Source: Bacillota bacterium
GTDB taxonomy: Bacteria > Bacillota > Clostridia > Lachnospirales > Lachnospiraceae
Assembly (NCBI GenBank): GCA_023420935.1
Contig: JAEZUR010000022.1
Span: 1 to 43,464, forward strand
DNA: 43,464 nucleotides
Reading direction: 5' to 3'
Below the pieces are notes generated by a model. It ran no database searches and was not told the DNA's origin. It worked only from the letters and a program-made list of their open reading frames with translations. Positions within the stretch are counted from its first letter, which is position 1. Each line of letters begins with the position of its first letter. Position numbers and translations under genes: made by a program. This document shows, piece after piece, positions 42,509 through 43,464 of the stretch.

Positions 42509-43464
42509 ATGAATCATAAGGATCAATTTGTTGCTTTCATTCCTGTCCGCGGTGGAAGTAAATCTATTCCACTAAAAAATATTAAACCAATTAATGGAAG
42601 ACCATTAGTTTATTGGGTAATTGATGCAGCTGTACAATGTAATAGTATAGATAAGGTGTATATTAGTACTGATAGTACAGAAATTAAGCGTGCAGTGGAA
42701 GATTATAAGAAAAATGTTCCAGGTAGTGATAAGCTATTATGTATAGAGCGAGCAGACTATACTGCAACAGATACAGCTAGTACTGAAACTGCTATGTTGG
42801 ATTTTGCAAATAGATATGATTTTGAATATTTAGTATTGATACAAGCTACCAGTCCACTACTGACGAACCGTCATTTAGATGATGCCATAGAACTTTATCA
42901 AAAAGGTGGGAAAGATAGTCTATTATCCGCCGTAAGACAAAAAAGGTTTATATGGAAGGATACTGAGGGAGGGGCAAATCCTGTAAATTATAATTACTTA
43001 AACAGGCCTAGAAGACAGGAATTTGACGGTTATCTCGTTGAGAATGGTGCATTTTATATTACTTCGAAAAAGCTGTTGTTAGAATCACAATGCAGAATCT
43101 CTGGTATGATTGGTATTTATGAGATGGAAGAGGAGACCTATTTCGAGATTGATGAGTTAAGTGATTGGGTTATTATCGAAAATTTAATGAGAAGAAAAAA
43201 AAACAATCAGATTGCAAATAAAAATATAAAGTTATTTGCTACCGATTGCGACGGATGCCTTACTGACGGAGGCATGTATTATAGTGAATCAGGAGATGAA
43301 CTTAAGAAATTCAATACATTAGATGGAATGGGCTTTGGTTTGCTACGGAATTTTAATATTAAGACAGCGATAATTACAGGGGAAGACACACAGATTGTGA
43401 AAAATCGGGCAGCTAAGCTTCAAGTGGATTATCTATATATGGGAGTTCACGATAAACTTAATGT
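42509..43464 (+). CDS. CMP-nonulosonate synthetase fused to a KdsC-like HAD phosphatase domain (cut by window edge)
   Basis: The gene starts at ATG 42509, behind TTGGAGG, and runs off the window, leaving 318 codons. Residues 1-230 are an acylneuraminate cytidylyltransferase (AFIPVRGGSKSIPLKNIK for CTP, LIQATSPLLTNRHLDDAI, EFDGYLVENGAFYI, EEETYFEIDELSDW). From about 240 a HAD domain of the KdsC type begins: LFATDCDGCLTDGGMYYS, with both catalytic aspartates, and IITGEDTQIVKNRA. The layout equals animal CMAS, but there the first aspartate is lost, while here it is kept, so the phosphatase may be active. It would activate, and perhaps first dephosphorylate, the sugar acid made by the adjacent NeuB. 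Confidence 0.88.
   Translation, partial: MNHKDQFVAFIPVRGGSKSIPLKNIKPINGRPLVYWVIDAAVQCNSIDKVYISTDSTEIKRAVEDYKKNVPGSDKLLCIERADYTATDTASTETAMLDFANRYDFEYLVLIQATSPLLTNRHLDDAIELYQKGGKDSLLSAVRQKRFIWKDTEGGANPVNYNYLNRPRRQEFDGYLVENGAFYITSKKLLLESQCRISGMIGIYEMEEETYFEIDELSDWVIIENLMRRKKNNQIANKNIKLFATDCDGCLTDGGMYYSESGDELKKFNTLDGMGFGLLRNFNIKTAIITGEDTQIVKNRAAKLQVDYLYMGVHDKLN

Noticed and set aside
41590..42509. NeuB truncated by frameshift
   Set aside because: No SAF-like sequence is seen in the other frames after the stop, and the next gene begins 25 bp later with a good ribosome site.
1..43464. Overlapping opposite-strand and out-of-frame open frames inside the main genes
   Set aside because: They lack ribosome sites, have composition unlike protein and lie wholly within well-supported genes.

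Overview
The window is low-GC, densely coded DNA of a Gram-positive Clostridia/Lachnospiraceae type. The closest type I can suggest is a plant-polysaccharide-degrading Lachnoclostridium (Clostridium phytofermentans-like) chromosome. The grounds are strong GGAGG ribosome sites, TTGACA/TATAAT promoters, lipoprotein sugar-binding proteins, a YesMN-type two-component system, GH65/GH2/GH18 enzymes and PadR/Rrf2 regulators. I see no rRNA, tRNA, CRISPR array or insertion sequence. The species is inference; no search was run.

Layout. (1) 1-2932, minus strand: a methyltransferase cut by the window edge, an Rrf2 regulator, and a PadR-FetA-FetB (metal-export-type ABC) operon with visible promoter and operator. 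(2) 2969-16320, plus: an alpha-glucobiose utilisation locus with a YesM-like sensor kinase, YesN-like AraC response regulator, DUF4432 mutarotase-like protein, sugar ABC transporter, methyl-accepting chemotaxis protein, GH65 phosphorylase and beta-phosphoglucomutase, closed by a strong terminator. Two promoter regions inside it share a conserved multi-block sequence, probably the YesN target. (3) 16560-23106: housekeeping and accessory genes: beta-carbonic anhydrase, an HsmA-family gene remnant, a PadR / serine hydrolase / GNAT operon behind a perfect 34-bp palindrome, a deoxynucleoside kinase, paired half-size CHR transporters, an SDR oxidoreductase and a 53-residue basic protein. (4) 23151-28959: a compact operon of UbiD-like decarboxylase, UbiA-like prenyltransferase, UbiX flavin prenyltransferase and a complete NitT/TauT-type ABC importer. 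(5) 29041-37748: a CsbD-like protein, an ArsR-type regulator with a large beta-rich C-terminal domain, a second sugar ABC transporter with a GH2 glycosidase, and a secreted GH18 enzyme with two FN3 repeats. (6) 37839-43464: the start of a surface-glycan locus with a 1245-residue two-module CDP-glycerol-phosphotransferase-like protein, a short NeuB and a CMP-nonulosonate synthetase fused to a HAD phosphatase domain, cut by the window edge.

How they work together. In region 2 the kinase/regulator pair probably senses an extracellular sugar and switches on import. The GH65 enzyme then phosphorolyses the disaccharide to beta-glucose-1-phosphate and pgmB converts it to glucose-6-phosphate, while the MCP may steer cells to the same sugar. 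In region 4 a dedicated importer sits with prenylation and decarboxylation enzymes of the kind used late in quinone synthesis, but with no head-group synthesis genes beside them. That suggests import and prenylation of an aromatic acid, and it is the most promising undescribed system here. In region 5 a regulator with a possible ligand-binding domain faces a promoter region carrying four copies of one decamer.
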